Shown: piece after piece, positions 10,043 through 21,573 of the stretch
Numbering within the stretch: the stretch's first letter is position 1
Layout of the letters: the number at the start of each line of letters is the position of its first letter
From: Chiua virens
Taxonomy: Eukaryota > Basidiomycota > Agaricomycetes > Boletales > Boletaceae
Length of the DNA: 64,000 nucleotides
Assembly: GCA_019787685.1 (NCBI GenBank)
Contig: JAHNUO010000007.1
Coordinates: forward strand, 1,550,001 to 1,614,000
Direction of reading: 5' to 3'
The notes under the pieces: model-generated
Seen by the model: only the letters and a program-made list of their open reading frames with translations
Databases searched by the model: none
What the model was told of the DNA's origin: nothing
Program-made: the position numbers and the translations under genes

Positions 10043-11471
10043 CTACACGCACACTAAAGGAGCTAACTCCAGGTGGTTTGGAATTGCTTCCTCCAGGTAT
10101 GACTCCAAGGTCTGGGCAAGCATTTGCAAGGTGCCCAGGTTTCTTACAGTTGAAGCATAGTTTATTCTTGACTGTGTGGTCATGCTCTTCTTTGGAGAGT
10201 TTGTGTTTGCCAGTGAGTTGTTTCCTAGCTTTTGCGGTTCTGGGCTTATCTCTCTTTCCATTGTAAGGTCATTTTTTATGGTTCTGGCCACCATTCCCCC
10301 TTCCAGAGTTTTCTGTGTGGGACTGGACACTCTCTCGAGAGGCATGCAATTGTGATGCTCCCAGATTACCATTAGTTGGTAGGGCACCCTTTCAGTAATG
10401 TTTCCCCTTTCCATATTGCTTCTTGCCACTGCCAGTGTGCCATCCACTGACGAAATGTGCAATTTCAAGGACCTCCACAACAGCAATTACTGCACTCAAA
10501 GAGGATTTTTCAGGATTCAATTTGTCCTTCCAAAGTTCAGATTGCAACCACGGTTGAAACCCACTCCACAGTTTGATTACCTTTTCACGTTCACTGACCT
10601 CTCCAATCAGGTTCCATAACTCATAGAGTTCAGCAACATATTTGTGTATGCTCCATCTGCACTGCAAGCAATCAACCAGGCGACAATGCTGCTAGGTCCA
10701 AAAATCAACAGGAAAACAACTATTGAATAATTCAAGGAAAAAGCCATGTAGGTTTCACCAGTATGGGTCACCTGCCACTTCTCAAATGTAAAATTCATGT
10801 GTGGGACCTGTCAGGTAGTGTGATAGCATGAACACTTGTTTGTCTGGGTCAACTCAACCAGCCTCAATGTATGCTGTTCCCTCTGTAAGAAAGCAATGGT
10901 ATGCACATGAATCTGGAGCACCGTCATATTTGGTGGGTGATATTGGTTTCAGTTTACCATATCCTGATTTTGGCTTAGTAGGCTTTGGCGTCCTTGAGTG
11001 AGATCTTGAGTGAGACTGATGACGTCGATGCTTGTGACCATTCCGGCTTTGTTTGCATGGGTGTCTAGGCCTGTGATGCCTATGTTTATTCGAACGAGAT
11101 GCTGTATTGCTTGACCATAATGTCATACTGGTGTTATTTGAACCATATCTATCAGAGTAAGTTTTGCCAGTTGAATCCGAGTCTGAATCCGAATGACTCA
11201 AGCTTCCAGGGTCATCCAATCAGGTTGATTGTTTGTGATGTTGTTGTTCAACTCAACCCAAGGCCTTTCCAATATAGCTCGAGGGTGCAATCTGCTGCCA
11301 TGGTTCCATTACACATGTCCCAGATTTCTGGGGTTTCCTTCCTTTCTCCCTTAGAGTTTTACTGATCACTTTTCAGATAGGATTTGGATCCTTGCCTGGG
11401 TCAGGATCACTGTTACTGGAGTGTCCATTGTATGTTGCATCTGACTCCGAGTCATCATTCTCTTCTGACAT
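10043..11471 (-). pseudogene. Element C gag remnant with zinc knuckle
   Basis: Minus-strand pieces: a Ser/Asp/Arg-rich N-terminus, then a capsid core (KLKPISPTKYDGAPDS, CFLTEGTAYIEAG), a middle part (LWSGFQPWLQSELWKD), and a CCHC knuckle near 10170-10130 (CFNCKKPGHLANAC). The pieces lie in different frames, so the gene is broken. The capsid core is typical of fungal Ty3/Gypsy elements. Confidence 0.75.
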
Positions 11472-11530
11472 GGTCTGAGCAGATTTGGTCAGGCCATATG
11501 GTGCCTTTATCACAATGAGTGGAGTCCAGG

Positions 11531-12284
11531 TGTTACAATAGTCCTGGGTAGGGCCTAGTGTAGATGCAAAAGCGCTAAGTACCAAGTGGCTGTGATAACT
11601 CAAACAACCACCACTTGGTATGTGGCGTGCTAAAGAGTTTAAGGAGGGTTACTGGTCAGCGGATTGCTACCAGTGAGATAAGTTAGAACTCAGGTGTTGC
11701 TGAGAGTGTCCTTTGGGGAATCTATACCTGAAGGACTGAAGACTGCCCCTTGTGATCAGGGTGGACCAAGGAACTAGATGTTGGTCACAGCAACAAAGGG
11801 TGGCTTAAGAGAAGCCCAAGGAGGAGCAGTGATACCAGCTAGATTGCATAAATCAAGACTGAGGTACAGGAGTATCACTGCATGGTATTTATACTATGAG
11901 AATCATGCATGGACCAAGTGCCCAAAAGGGTGGCCATGAAGAGCAGAACAGTCAAAGGGCCAAAAGGAGTCATGTGGGGCAGGAGCACCATACAGAATGA
12001 AGTGTAAGTGGTAAATGTGGAAGCTGTCAGGAATGACAGTGGAAATGAAGGAGATCCCTAATGGATCAAGGAAGCAGAAGAAAAGGAAGTGACAATGGAA
12101 CGACAGGTTAGACCGGAGTTGCATAATCAGATCAGAGAAAGGAAAGGTAAACAGGGCAAAGGGTTAAGCCCTTGCTAAGTAATCCGAAGCAAGGGTAGGC
12201 CTTGTGGATTGAACATAGGAGGTACCTGTAGTACCGAGTGTAGTGAAAGCAAAGTAAAAGAGAAGGAAAAGATGAATCGTAACA
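11531..12284 (-). repeat. 5' LTR of element C
   Basis: A 754-bp LTR with TGTTAC...GTAACA ends (TGTTAC at 12284 reading down) and a minus-strand TATA near 11890. Related to the LTRs at 484 and 7273. The right flank (CTGGG) is the ORF of remnant E; the left flank is element leader. Confidence 0.8.
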
Positions 12285-13170
12285 CTGGGGGGGCTTTCCC
12301 TTTTTATCCTTAGCAGGGTGATGCATTTTTTGAGCAGTTAAATTTTCTTTATCAGTGGCATGCTGTTCCTTCCAATCCTGCAGCGCAGCTCGTTGCAATT
12401 CAATATTGTTCTCATTTTCACTGAGTTCAATGTTTTCCCAATTCATGGGGTCGACACCTTTACCCTTGGCCATTGAGGGACCTTCACCTTGCAAGGTTTC
12501 TGTGTCAGTGTCTGCATGCATTGTAACGTTTTTCATTCTTTTTTGGATCTGAATTCTGTCATTTACAGTCAGGCTATGCTTAGCCTCTTGCACAGCACAG
12601 GTTATGCTCACATTATCAGGTGTATTCAGGTGCTTCTGGCACTGGTTATAACCTTTCCTGTGTCCATCCAACACAGATTGTCCCATTCTGTCCTGGCTAT
12701 GGTCTGCTTCCCTAGCCCAGGTCTGGGTTCTGCAGCTCTCAGCTGAGCTTCTGCAGTGCGAGGTGACCATCATTGGCCTGCACTGCTGCTGCTTGCACAG
12801 GACAACGGTTCATCCCATCTCATCCCGTTGGCCTTCAGCCTCAGGGGTAATGGGTGTGAATTGCCCTGGTACTGATGCAGTAGATACTTGTCCACTGGCC
12901 ATGTTTTGAACTTGATTACAATCCTCAGAGCCTTGGCTCGAACTGGTCTCACATGCCTGGGAAGGCATTCATGGTCTCACCATGGTGACATCATGATAAG
13001 ATTGTGTTGCAGCCAAGGGCAGTACTCCTGACAGCTCGTTTGATGAGTCATGTGCAGGGGAGAGATGAGGAAGAGATGAAGACTCACTAAGTGCTCTCCT
13101 ACGAGGAGTGTTAGGTATGCTTCCCGCATGAGCAGTAGCACTGCGTAGAGCATAACAATGCATCATGGTA
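12285..13170 (-). pseudogene. Decayed ORF cluster E, probably retroelement ORF1/gag
   Basis: Minus-strand frames YALRSATAHAGSIPNTPRRR (13166 down), then further segments to 12290, separated by TGA codons (for example after TMVRP and after RDEMG). Hydrophilic, Ser/Pro-rich start then a Gln/Glu-rich helix. I recall similar starts in basidiomycete non-LTR element ORF1 proteins, but that is weak. The frame is cut at 12285 by the LTR of element C. Confidence 0.4.
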
Positions 13171-13753
13171 TTGTTGACAAGGGTTTGATAAGGGTTAAGT
13201 TTTGTTATAGTTGGGTTCAGTTGAATTTTCAGATACTGTTGTGGTGGGCCAAACCACTAGGGCCGTAGAGTTCAACGGAGGAGGCAATAAGAGAGTTTCG
13301 AATGTCAAAACTTGAAAAGATGTGATGTTGTCACACGAATAGAAGAATCCTCAGAGGTGACAGGATGAACTCCCGTATAATTCACAAGAACTGGGGGAAT
13401 ACAACGACAGTTGCGATCCTTATATATGGCGCCGTTACCAAGTCGTCTCCTTTCATTGACTCCAAACCGTAGCGTAGCACCAGCTCCTCGCTTATGCCCT
13501 TTACCACGTGACAACATAGCCTGCCCGTTACAGTATGGAACCGCTGAGAGTCACGTCCAAACAAACGGCGGCAAAGTTTACTGACTTTCCCACGATTCAC
13601 GATCAGTGACTGTGACTTCTGGTCACTGACCCGCAGAACACTGCCTCGGACAGTCCGAACGGTGAATTCGCTGGCATCGACCAAAGTAGGTTGGTATCAG
13701 ACACCAAGTGCATCTCGAAGAACTCATCAGCACTTCTCAAGGAATCCGAATGA

Positions 13754-14844
13754 ATGGCGCGAGGTAGTGCGTCGCACTCACGACCTTCCTTTCATCCCCC
13801 AAATGACCCAGCAACCTACCGCGACCTCCTCTTCTTCGAGGAGCGACTAAAGACCAATGCCACATCCCTGCAAAGAAGAAAGTCTCGGTATCAACGTGCG
13901 CACTTTTCCTTTCGCCATGTCCTTGAGTTGACCAGCAGGCAGTGTTCTTACTCCACCTCATTCTTGTCATTGCCTTCCTCTCATCCGAGGTCTTGCTACA
14001 GACCTCGTTTTTAAGCATGATCTATACCTACCTCCTGCGGTGTACTCTCCTCCGAGTCGATGCGTATGGCACTGTGACGAACGTGAAACCTCATCCGTAT
14101 TTTGCTTCTGGACTGCTGCTCGTTGCAATCACTACTTTGTTGCTCTTCTTTGCCAGTGGTATGTACTCCGAAAAGATTGCTTACGCCAATCGGTATGAAG
14201 CACTGCTTCCAATTCTATCAGAAGCGTTCTGATTACGAACGTTCTCGAAGCTACGTCCCTCACGCAAACAAAGCGTTGCGATCCTTCAACATGTACCTCA
14301 ATGTTCGCAAGCCTCCTTTGCGGTCCAAGTTTTCCCTGAACCCATTCGCCCTTTTGTTTCCGCAACCAGAACCGTCCTCCGAATCGTCGAGTCGGTCCCT
14401 GACACGATCATCGCCCTCGTCACCAGCTGACCGCGGCACGTCCGTACCCATCGCCCCAATTCCTCCCGCGGCCAATCCCCGTGGTGAGCTGATTTTCTCT
14501 TCCCGCGTGGACCGATCATTTCGCGAGTCTTATGAACGCTACCGCGCGGCCTTTGAGCGGAAGCGACAAGAACGAGAACGATCGAATGCGATGCAAACTT
14601 GGTTGGGTTGGTTGCAATTTCAGATACTATGGAATAAACAGCCTGTAGTGCATCCTTTGGCGGTTCCACAGGTTCGAACACCTTCATCCGCCAGGGGGAG
14701 GGGAGTTGGAAGTGTGTTTCCAACGCCTTCATCGTCTAGACGGTCTAGCCCTGTGACAAGAGCCTCACGACGAGGCACCCCTGCTGTATGTCTTTCTGAT
14801 CTTATTCCCCGCAAATTAATGAACAGGGTATCTCTGACAGTTAG
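13754..14844 (+). CDS. SPO7: Spo7-like regulatory subunit of the Nem1-Spo7 phosphatase (314 aa)
   Basis: Exons 13754-13895, 13943-14192, 14251-14785 and 14827-14844; introns of 47, 58 and 41 bp, all GT-AG, frame closed to TAG. The protein starts with PNDPATYRDLLFFEERLKTN, followed by two membrane segments (LLHLILVIAFLSSEVLL and FASGLLLVAITTLLLFFASG) and the conserved tail RSKFSLNPFALLF...RGELIFSSRVDRSFRE. In fungi Spo7 anchors the phosphatase Nem1 at the nuclear envelope/ER to dephosphorylate lipin (Pah1) and so controls phospholipid synthesis and nuclear shape. The C-terminus is Ser/Arg-rich. The start at 13754 is the first ATG in frame; a farther upstream exon cannot be excluded. Confidence 0.9.
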
Positions 14845-15360
14845 AATGCACCAGCTGAATCGCATCATTGTCCCATTCATGCCATTGTCAACACCTCTGC
14901 CAGAGGTCATGGTATATGTATGTTTAGGAATGGAGCCCATCGGATCGACCAGTTGGAGAGCTATTAGAAAGACTTGTGCTCTTGATAGCACAAACCCATG
15001 TGGTAATTTCATCGGTTAACGGCAGGCGGGGTGTAAAATTTCAGGGCGAGAAGCAACATACTTTAGGTTTCCGATTTTCAAAAAGCCAGCCGCACCATTG
15101 TTGATGCGGCGAGGGTTCGATTGGTGTTGACGCGTGACGCATCAAGTGCGGGGGTTTACTTTATTGTTGAGAGCTGTATCGTTGTACTGCATAGATGCGG
15201 GGAGACACGCTACAAGTGCCCTCGAAGTGTAGCAGGCCGTCTGATAGCCTTTCTGACGGTGCTACAGTGGTCTTACTTACGTAATCACTGCCAGTGTCAT
15301 TTTTACAGATCCCAAAGAAAACAGTGATTGCTCGTGATTGCTCTCACTCATCGTTTCTAT
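14845..15360. other. Intergenic, SPO7-HIS2
   Basis: No convincing coding or RNA gene seen. It holds the 3' end of SPO7 and the promoter of HIS2. A B-box-like GGTTCGATTGG near 15113 has no partner A-box. Confidence 0.6.
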
Positions 15361-16435
15361 ATGCCCTTCAGTCACCACTCACACTCTGGTCAGTTTTGTA
15401 GGCATGCCTCGGGAACCCTTGAAGAGGTGGTCCTGGAAGCCATCAGGCGGGGCTTCGAGGTGTATGGCCTCACCGAACATGTTCCACGGTATAGGCTGGA
15501 TGACTTGTATCCAGAAGAGGTCTCTTCCTTTCCTGAAGCGTGCCTGCAATAACTCATTTTCTTCGCGTTTAGGCAGGGTTGTCCCCTGATTTCCTGATGC
15601 AGCAATTCACAGACTTCTTGAACGAGGCTCACAGGCTCAAGTCGGTTTATGCTTCACAAATCACCCTCCTGGTCGGCCTTGAAACCGAGTTTATTACGGA
15701 CGACGATCTGGAAAATTTAAATGCCCTTCTCAACCAGCATTCCGGCCGCATTGAATACGTCGTTGGCTCGATTCATCATGTCAATGGCATCCCCATCGAC
15801 TTGGATCACGCTTCGTTCGAAAGGGCGCTGCATAGCTTCACCATCACAGATGTGGTGGCTGAAATGAATACCACAGGAAAAGGTCGCATGGACAAATTCT
15901 TGGCTGCATACTTTGATGCGCACTACCAGTTACTGCAACGTTTTCGCCCGGAGATTATTGCACACCTGGATCTCTGTCGTCTCTACAACCCAGAATTACG
16001 ATTCTCCGAATTTCCGAACGCCTGGAACAAATTAACACGAAACGTTAAATTCGCTATAGACTATGGCGCGTTTTTTGAAGTCAACGCGGCCGCCTTGAGG
16101 AAGAGCTGGCGGACTTCTTATCCCGGAGAAGATGTCGCTGCAGTGCGTGGGCCAAGATCGCCTTCTCTTTCTGTCCTCATGGGTGTCATTAGTTGATTCT
16201 TGACCTGGGTGGCCGCTTCGCCCTCTCTGATGACAGTCACGGACCCCATCGCGTGGGAGAAAACTACCCTCAGATGCGAGACTACCTGCGTCGGTTAGGC
16301 ATCCAGGAACTTTGGTATTTGACCCGCACGCCAGCGGGCACGCCTTTCGAGCGGGGTCTGTCACCGACACGCGTCCCCGGTAACTGGTGGGAGCACGAAT
16401 TTTGGAAACGCTGCACGCCATCCGACCAAGCTTGA
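15361..16435 (+). CDS. HIS2: Histidinol-phosphatase, PHP family (323 aa)
   Basis: Exons 15361-15519, 15573-16142 and 16193-16435; introns 53 and 50 bp, GT-AG, frame closed. The protein begins MPFSHHSHSGQFCRHASGT with the metal-binding HxH of the PHP fold, followed by GLTEH, VGLETEF, VGSIHHVNGIP, HLDLCRLY and ALSDDSHGPH, the full set of PHP metal ligands. It hydrolyses L-histidinol phosphate to histidinol, the penultimate segment of histidine synthesis, in the cytosol. Length and motif order match yeast His2-type enzymes. The start is supported by the N-terminal motif lying directly at the ATG. Confidence 0.93.
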
Positions 16436-17656
16436 AGGAGGAGGAGGCAGTCCACGGAATTCTATTTGTCAAGGTTGGAACTTATTTCCCGCTTGCCCAG
16501 GTGACTGACCCTGGAGTATCTCCAGCTGTGCGTTTGGTATTTCATACGCTCAATGATAACTCCTGCGAGCCGCACAGAATGAGGTCTCTATAACGGTTTT
16601 GCCCTTGGATGCTTAGTTTGAATTGTTTGCCCTACGTATGAGGGCAGTCTCTATTTTGAGTCGTCCCTTATGGGGAACTTAAGGGCGATTTCTGCCCCCT
16701 TTTACCGTTGCAGTGATGCCCCTCCGCATCTGCTGCTTAGCAGCTGCGAGCGGTCATGAGTGTTGTACACTGCCGGATCTCACGGGTGGATGCAACCCCG
16801 CCGAGCGCGGGAGTTGTTTGAATAATTCATTAATTCCGTTTTGTGTTTCTATTTTTGCGTAGGTACTTAGAGAGCGCGAAGTGCACCTCGTTCAGAGTGC
16901 CAGTTCATTATGGAATACATCCTTGTGCCGCCCCGCGTCACTATAGACGTAAAATGACATGTCGCATCATTTTGCGATGGCGGCGGGGCACACGTCTTGT
17001 CCATGCTTCCCCCCTTCTCTCTTTCCCTCCGCCATTTTTCTGCATCTCCCCATGAACCTTGTGGAACAAGGTCAGGGTTTTCCCGCTGTGTGTGCATCGC
17101 ACGAACGCTAATTGTAGGATCCGGGAATGTGGCTTGCAGTGTGTTCAAGTTGTCGGAACTACTCAGTCCCAGCTTATTCCGAGGGGTGACTCTAGCACTC
17201 CGCGATGACATATTTGCAATCAACTGTTACGGTTTGTGACAGGGTTGAATGCTCAAGGACTTGAATCTGGCAGCTCATCTGATTATGATCGACAGCTGGG
17301 TGCAGCGCCTGCTGTCGTCAATTACTCCCACCCCGCAAAACTTGGATGAGGGCTTCCTCCGCGCTGGGGCTCTGGGGCAAAACGAGATCCATTGCCGATT
17401 CGCGGGATCCAAGGCGAGTGGAGAAGTATAAAGCTTGGGTGGAGGACTCGCCGAGTTTTCCTCAGCGAGCACGCCAGTCGAGTTTTTCCTTCCACCCACC
17501 CACGCCTTCTTCCTTTACACGTCTTTCTGCCTCTACTTTCAACTTATCCTAATCTATCCTAATCCCGTGAGCTCCTGTTCGCGTTCCTGCTGTGTCGTGC
17601 ATTTCTGACTCGAGTGTATCTCCCTGTGCGGGGACAGACTAGTTGGTCCCCTTTAA
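16436..17656. other. Intergenic, no gene recognised
   Basis: Several short ORFs on both strands lack family resemblance or splice support. The right end is pyrimidine-rich and carries the promoter of the small gene at 17657. Confidence 0.5.
17427..17433 (+). promoter_or_regulatory. TATA-like box before the small Cys-rich gene
   Basis: TATAAAG, 224 bp upstream of the ATG at 17657 and followed by CT-rich sequence, which is the usual core promoter layout in fungi. Not tested. Confidence 0.4.
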
Positions 17657-18021
17657 ATGTGCTACCGGGAGATGCAATGTATCGAATTCTCTTGTGGACA
17701 CAAAGAACCTTACACCGAGAGCAAGGTGACGCTTTGCTTCTTCGGATAGCTCCAGTTTTGTTTTCTAACTGATTTCTTCTCAAGGTCGATTGCGGGTCCA
17801 ATCGATGTCGGTACAGCGCTCAGCACGTGCGGCCATGTATCGGATGCTCGACGACGTGCTCGCAAATGTCCGTTGCTCTCTGGCTATGTTAGCGCGGGGA
17901 TCAATCAGGCTGACATATGCTATTACTGCACTTTTCTAGGATGGGCAGGGCCAACCCTAAAGTAGGCCAAAGAAGGGACACGATATGCCCTCATTGTGCT
18001 AGACTAGCCCAGGCGACATGA
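17657..18021 (+). CDS. Small Cys-rich fungal protein (77 aa), unknown function
   Basis: Three exons, 17657-17725, 17785-17867 and 17940-18021, with GT-AG introns of 59 and 72 bp; frame closes at TGA. The peptide has eleven cysteines in a zinc-ribbon-like layout: CYREMQC, CGHKE, DCGSNRCRYS, CIGCSTTC and CPHC. Short fungal proteins with an ECGH...VDCxSxRCRYS...C..C signature are common in Agaricomycetes and uncharacterised; resemblance is from memory of the motif. No signal peptide, so it is probably intracellular and metal-binding (inference). Each exon is too short to stand out as an ORF. Confidence 0.7.
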
Positions 18022-19334
18022 AGGGTTGTCCGCCCGTTTCTTTTTGCCTATCCTATCTGTTTTCACCTATCCCATCCCTCGGCCTAATGGTCCATGTTTG
18101 TCCGCGTGATGTATCATATATCAATGATGTCTATTATTCTATTTTTCCCCTGTCGCAACGTGAGCTTAGTTCTCCTTCCAGTGCGCTCCTTGTGGGTGCT
18201 TGTGGATTTTGATGTCCGATCTGCAGCTGAGTACCGAGTGACGATCATGCGTAGTAGTTCGTGCCGCGCGTCGACAATGAGGGGAGCAATGGCTGTGATT
18301 GAATCCGTCATCTTAGCGGCAACGTGCGGGCAAGGCCGAATATCCCGACGATTCGGAACACGTGGCGAGCCAACTGGACTTCTGGCCAGGGTTTTAAGTA
18401 AGACTCACGATAGGGAAGTCAGGTTGAGGGTGCGGGTGGAGTGTGCGACAGAGTTTCGTCTGATTTTGAAAATGCGTGAGTGGTAAGTGGATCAAGGATG
18501 ATGCGACATGCGCAGCTGTGGGATTTGGCTTCGTTTTGGCAGTGGCCCATCAACCATGATGCACAGAAAAGAAGGGATTCAAAGTAGGGGGAAAGACGTG
18601 GTGCAGCCCTGACTCAGCCCTAAGACTGCCTGTTGTTTCGGCTTCTGGACTGGCCTGGTGACCCGGGAATTCCGAATTCGAAGAAGCGGAATTGTCGGGG
18701 TACCCAGGGATTTGGGAAGTGCCATCGCTATTGCATGACGGCGGAGAGCTGCTGAGGCTGCGGTTGTGATTGCAAAGTCGGATAGAAGCAGTGGCGTGTG
18801 GGTTGGATCACCCCTCTGCTGCTGCGACCGCGTCCACTCACCACCTCAGGGTCAGACCCCATGAGTCATTAATCCATTCGTTGAACGTTTGGCCCGACTT
18901 AGTGGCGTTATTCAGGTCGGCGATCCGGGACCCAAAAGTTGACAGCAACACATGATTTGGACGAAGAACACGCTGGTACCGCCGACGGTGGACCGTCAAA
19001 GTGTGTAGCGATTCAAATTTACCAACCTGACAACATGAAAGACAAAGATAAAAATGAGACACAGCTAGGAATCAAAGTCGTGTGACCTTTTTGAATATAA
19101 TGGATCATAATTTCAGAGACAGGGGTTTATTTCCTATACATTGACAAGGCATGTTGATAGATAGGAATTAGACTCTACAACCTCTGATAACGCCCACCCG
19201 GGTCAGACCGGCCATTCTGACGCACTCAGATCCACCGACAAACAGCCCAGAAACTGTATTCCGCGTGGCCCCATCGGTCTTCCAAATTTCTGCCAACACA
19301 CCGAACAAACACCCACTCGGACCAAGATCGATTC
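18022..19334. other. Intergenic, no gene recognised
   Basis: No ORF with splice-consistent continuation or family motif was found. The right third probably carries the URC4 promoter. Confidence 0.5.
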
Positions 19335-21408
19335 ATGGCGATTCGACCGGACCAGGATTCTCCTCGTGCACAGGCCATGTCTTTGCGCACCCTTCCAGCC
19401 ATCAGAGCACGGTGTGCTCGGGTACACGATCTCGCGGAAAAGGGTGCGCTGCAGTATTTTGATTACTACCCCGGAAGGCTGGACGCCGTGATTGAGTTTT
19501 GTGCGTCCATCATGGAGGTACGTCACTTTTCAGGTGCACCCTGTTGTCGACTACTAGCCTCCACCTCTCTTTCTTTCCCCCATTTGTGTTCCATGTCGTA
19601 TTGACGCTCCTTCTGTTCACCAATTTAGAGAGATTTTGCCAACGCGTTCGCTAAGGTAAGCCGGTGAGCCCTTGACACATTCCCCGCTCTGTTCCCGAGT
19701 CCGTCCTCCCCCCGCCAAAGAGGCCAAGACACCTACGTCTCACATGTCACGTTTCGGTCCACGTCATCATGACGACGTACAGATGCTAGATCGCAATCTC
19801 CATTCCATTGCCACTATCCGTCTCACATGATCTCATTACTTGGTGTTGTGCTGACATCTCTTCCGCCCTGCATTTCTCCCGCAGATACCTCCTCATGGCC
19901 GTTGGCGCCATCTCGATGCCGGCAGACCTCGCATCGCACCCCTCCTCCAAGTCTGGACCGACGCTGGCATCGATACCATTGAGCAATGCAAACGCCTCCT
20001 GGATCTCTTCCTTGTCTCCGTCCTGCTCGATGCCGGGGCCGGAAATGCGTGGAAGTACACTGAACCAGGCACGAGCGAGGCGTTTGCGCGCTCAGAAGGT
20101 CTCGGCGTCGCAAGCGTGCACATGTTCACAACGGGTCTTTTTTCCGGGTCTGTGGAACAGCCCTGTCGAGTGGATGGTGAGTTTCAACCCTTTTTTGTTT
20201 TTTGGACTTCAAATGATCACCGGGTATCGATACACCAGCGCAGGGACTTGCCCGCATCACCGTCGATAAAGTCTCCGAAGCTATGCAAGTCAGCGTCGCA
20301 AACCCGATGGTCGGGCTCGAAGGCCGAACCGCACTCCTAGTCAACCTCAGCACTGCACTCTGTTCGAACCCCCAAATTTTCGGACAAAATGCCAGGCCGG
20401 GAAACATGCTCGGTAAGTCACATCACAATGCACTTTCATAAGTTCTCCAAATACCCCGTTTATTGACCCTCTCGGCGCGTCATCATGTCGTCGTCACATC
20501 GGTTGCCTCACTTAGCCTTGGTCCCCACTTTTTTTTTTCAACCCTGAAATGTCATGACTGACGCATTCTCTAACACAGATTTCCTCGATGCGCAGTCCAA
20601 GTTGGACGGTTCCACGCGTCGGGTACACATTGCCGCACTCTGGTCTGTCCTCATTGAGGGTCTCTCTCCCATCTGGCCCTCCAGGCTTACGTTGGACGGC
20701 GTCCCCCTCGGTGACGTCTGGCCCTGCCCGGCGCTCAAAGGTCATCAAACTAGCAAAGACCAAGACAAACCTGACAACAAGAGCAGCGACGACGTGGACC
20801 CCGACACGCTCGTCCCGTTCCACAAGCTCACCGGCTGGATCACATACAGCCTCATCGAGCCCATCCAGAGGCTGTTAGGATGGTCGTTTGATGGCGTAGA
20901 GGATTTGACGGGGTTACCCGAATACCGCAACGGTCAGCGATTGGTCGATGATCCTTGCGGGCCACACGTCTGACGATCCTTCCTGATGCTGACGTCTTTT
21001 TTTGCCCACAACCGCACGCACGCGCACACACATATGACATGCATATAACAGGTGGCCTGTTGGTTGATTTCGGTGTATTGACCCTTCGCCCAGGCGTTGT
21101 CGCACCAGATGGGAGCGGCATGCCGCGCCTACCGCCGTCCCACCCAGCCGTAGTCGAGTGGCGCGCCATGACGGTCATCGAACTGTGGGTCCATTTGATG
21201 CATGACTCAAGCGACTCATAATGTTTTATTCAGAGATCGGATCGCCGACGGTCTTCGGAAGAAGTACAACCTCGATAGGGAATCGCTCACGTTAGCACAG
21301 GTGTTGGAGAGTGCAACCTGGAAAGGCGGTCGGGAGATCGCGAAGAAGCTCCGCCCGTCCACGGGAGGACCTCCCATCGAAATCATTAGCGACGGAACGG
21401 TCTTTTAA
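19335..21408 (+). CDS. URC4: Urc4/Urg3-type protein of uracil catabolism, DUF1688 (445 aa)
   Basis: Seven exons: 19335-19517, 19629-19655, 19885-20176, 20239-20412, 20579-20932, 21052-21184 and 21234-21408; all introns GT-AG and the frame closes at TAA. Exon 2 is a 27-nt microexon (RDFANAFAK). Family signatures: FDYYPGRLDAVIEFC, IPPHGRWRHLDAG, IDTIEQCKRLLDLF, DAGAGNAWKYTEP, GLEGRTALLVNLS and PPSHPAVVEWRAMTV. Urc4 is needed for the fungal uracil degradation (URC) pathway that lets yeast use uracil or uridine as nitrogen source; its exact reaction is not established. The other URC genes are not in this window. Confidence 0.92.
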
Positions 21409-21573
21409 AATGCGCATGAAGAGTGAAATGCCTTAGATCGACCTCGGAGAGAGAAAGTCAGGACGGATCAAGTGCGTGCGATGTGTTCAGACTGTGGTAA
21501 TAGTGTACGTGAAGTTGCCGGTTGGGTGTTTGAGCAAGTTATACATTTATTCATGAAAACTCAAATGTCACTT

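Larger units (their letters stand above)
7977..12284 (-). mobile_element. Ty3/Gypsy-like LTR retrotransposon C, truncated by element A
   Basis: From its 5' LTR (12284-11531) leftwards: acidic leader peptide (M at 11471), gag core, CCHC knuckle, protease, and reverse transcriptase up to 7977, where element A begins. Gag and pol are split over several frames by stops and frameshifts, so this copy is dead. The remainder of pol should lie left of the window, beyond the far LTR of A. Confidence 0.8.

Noticed and set aside
13686..13702. TTGGTATCAGA, resembling an initiator-tRNA primer binding site of Copia elements
   Set aside because: It lies just upstream of the SPO7 start, no LTR border or second LTR was found, and the following exons form a complete SPO7 gene.
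13226..14628. 11-bp direct repeat TTTCAGATACT at both ends of about 1.4 kb, suggesting a target duplication
   Set aside because: The right copy lies inside the SPO7 coding exon and the enclosed DNA is the SPO7 gene, so it is chance.
15100..15125. GGTTCGATTGG, a tRNA B-box-like motif
   Set aside because: No A-box, acceptor stem or anticodon arm can be folded around it.
16867..17223. 118-aa minus ORF
   Set aside because: No motif, no splice partners, and competing ORFs on the other strand.
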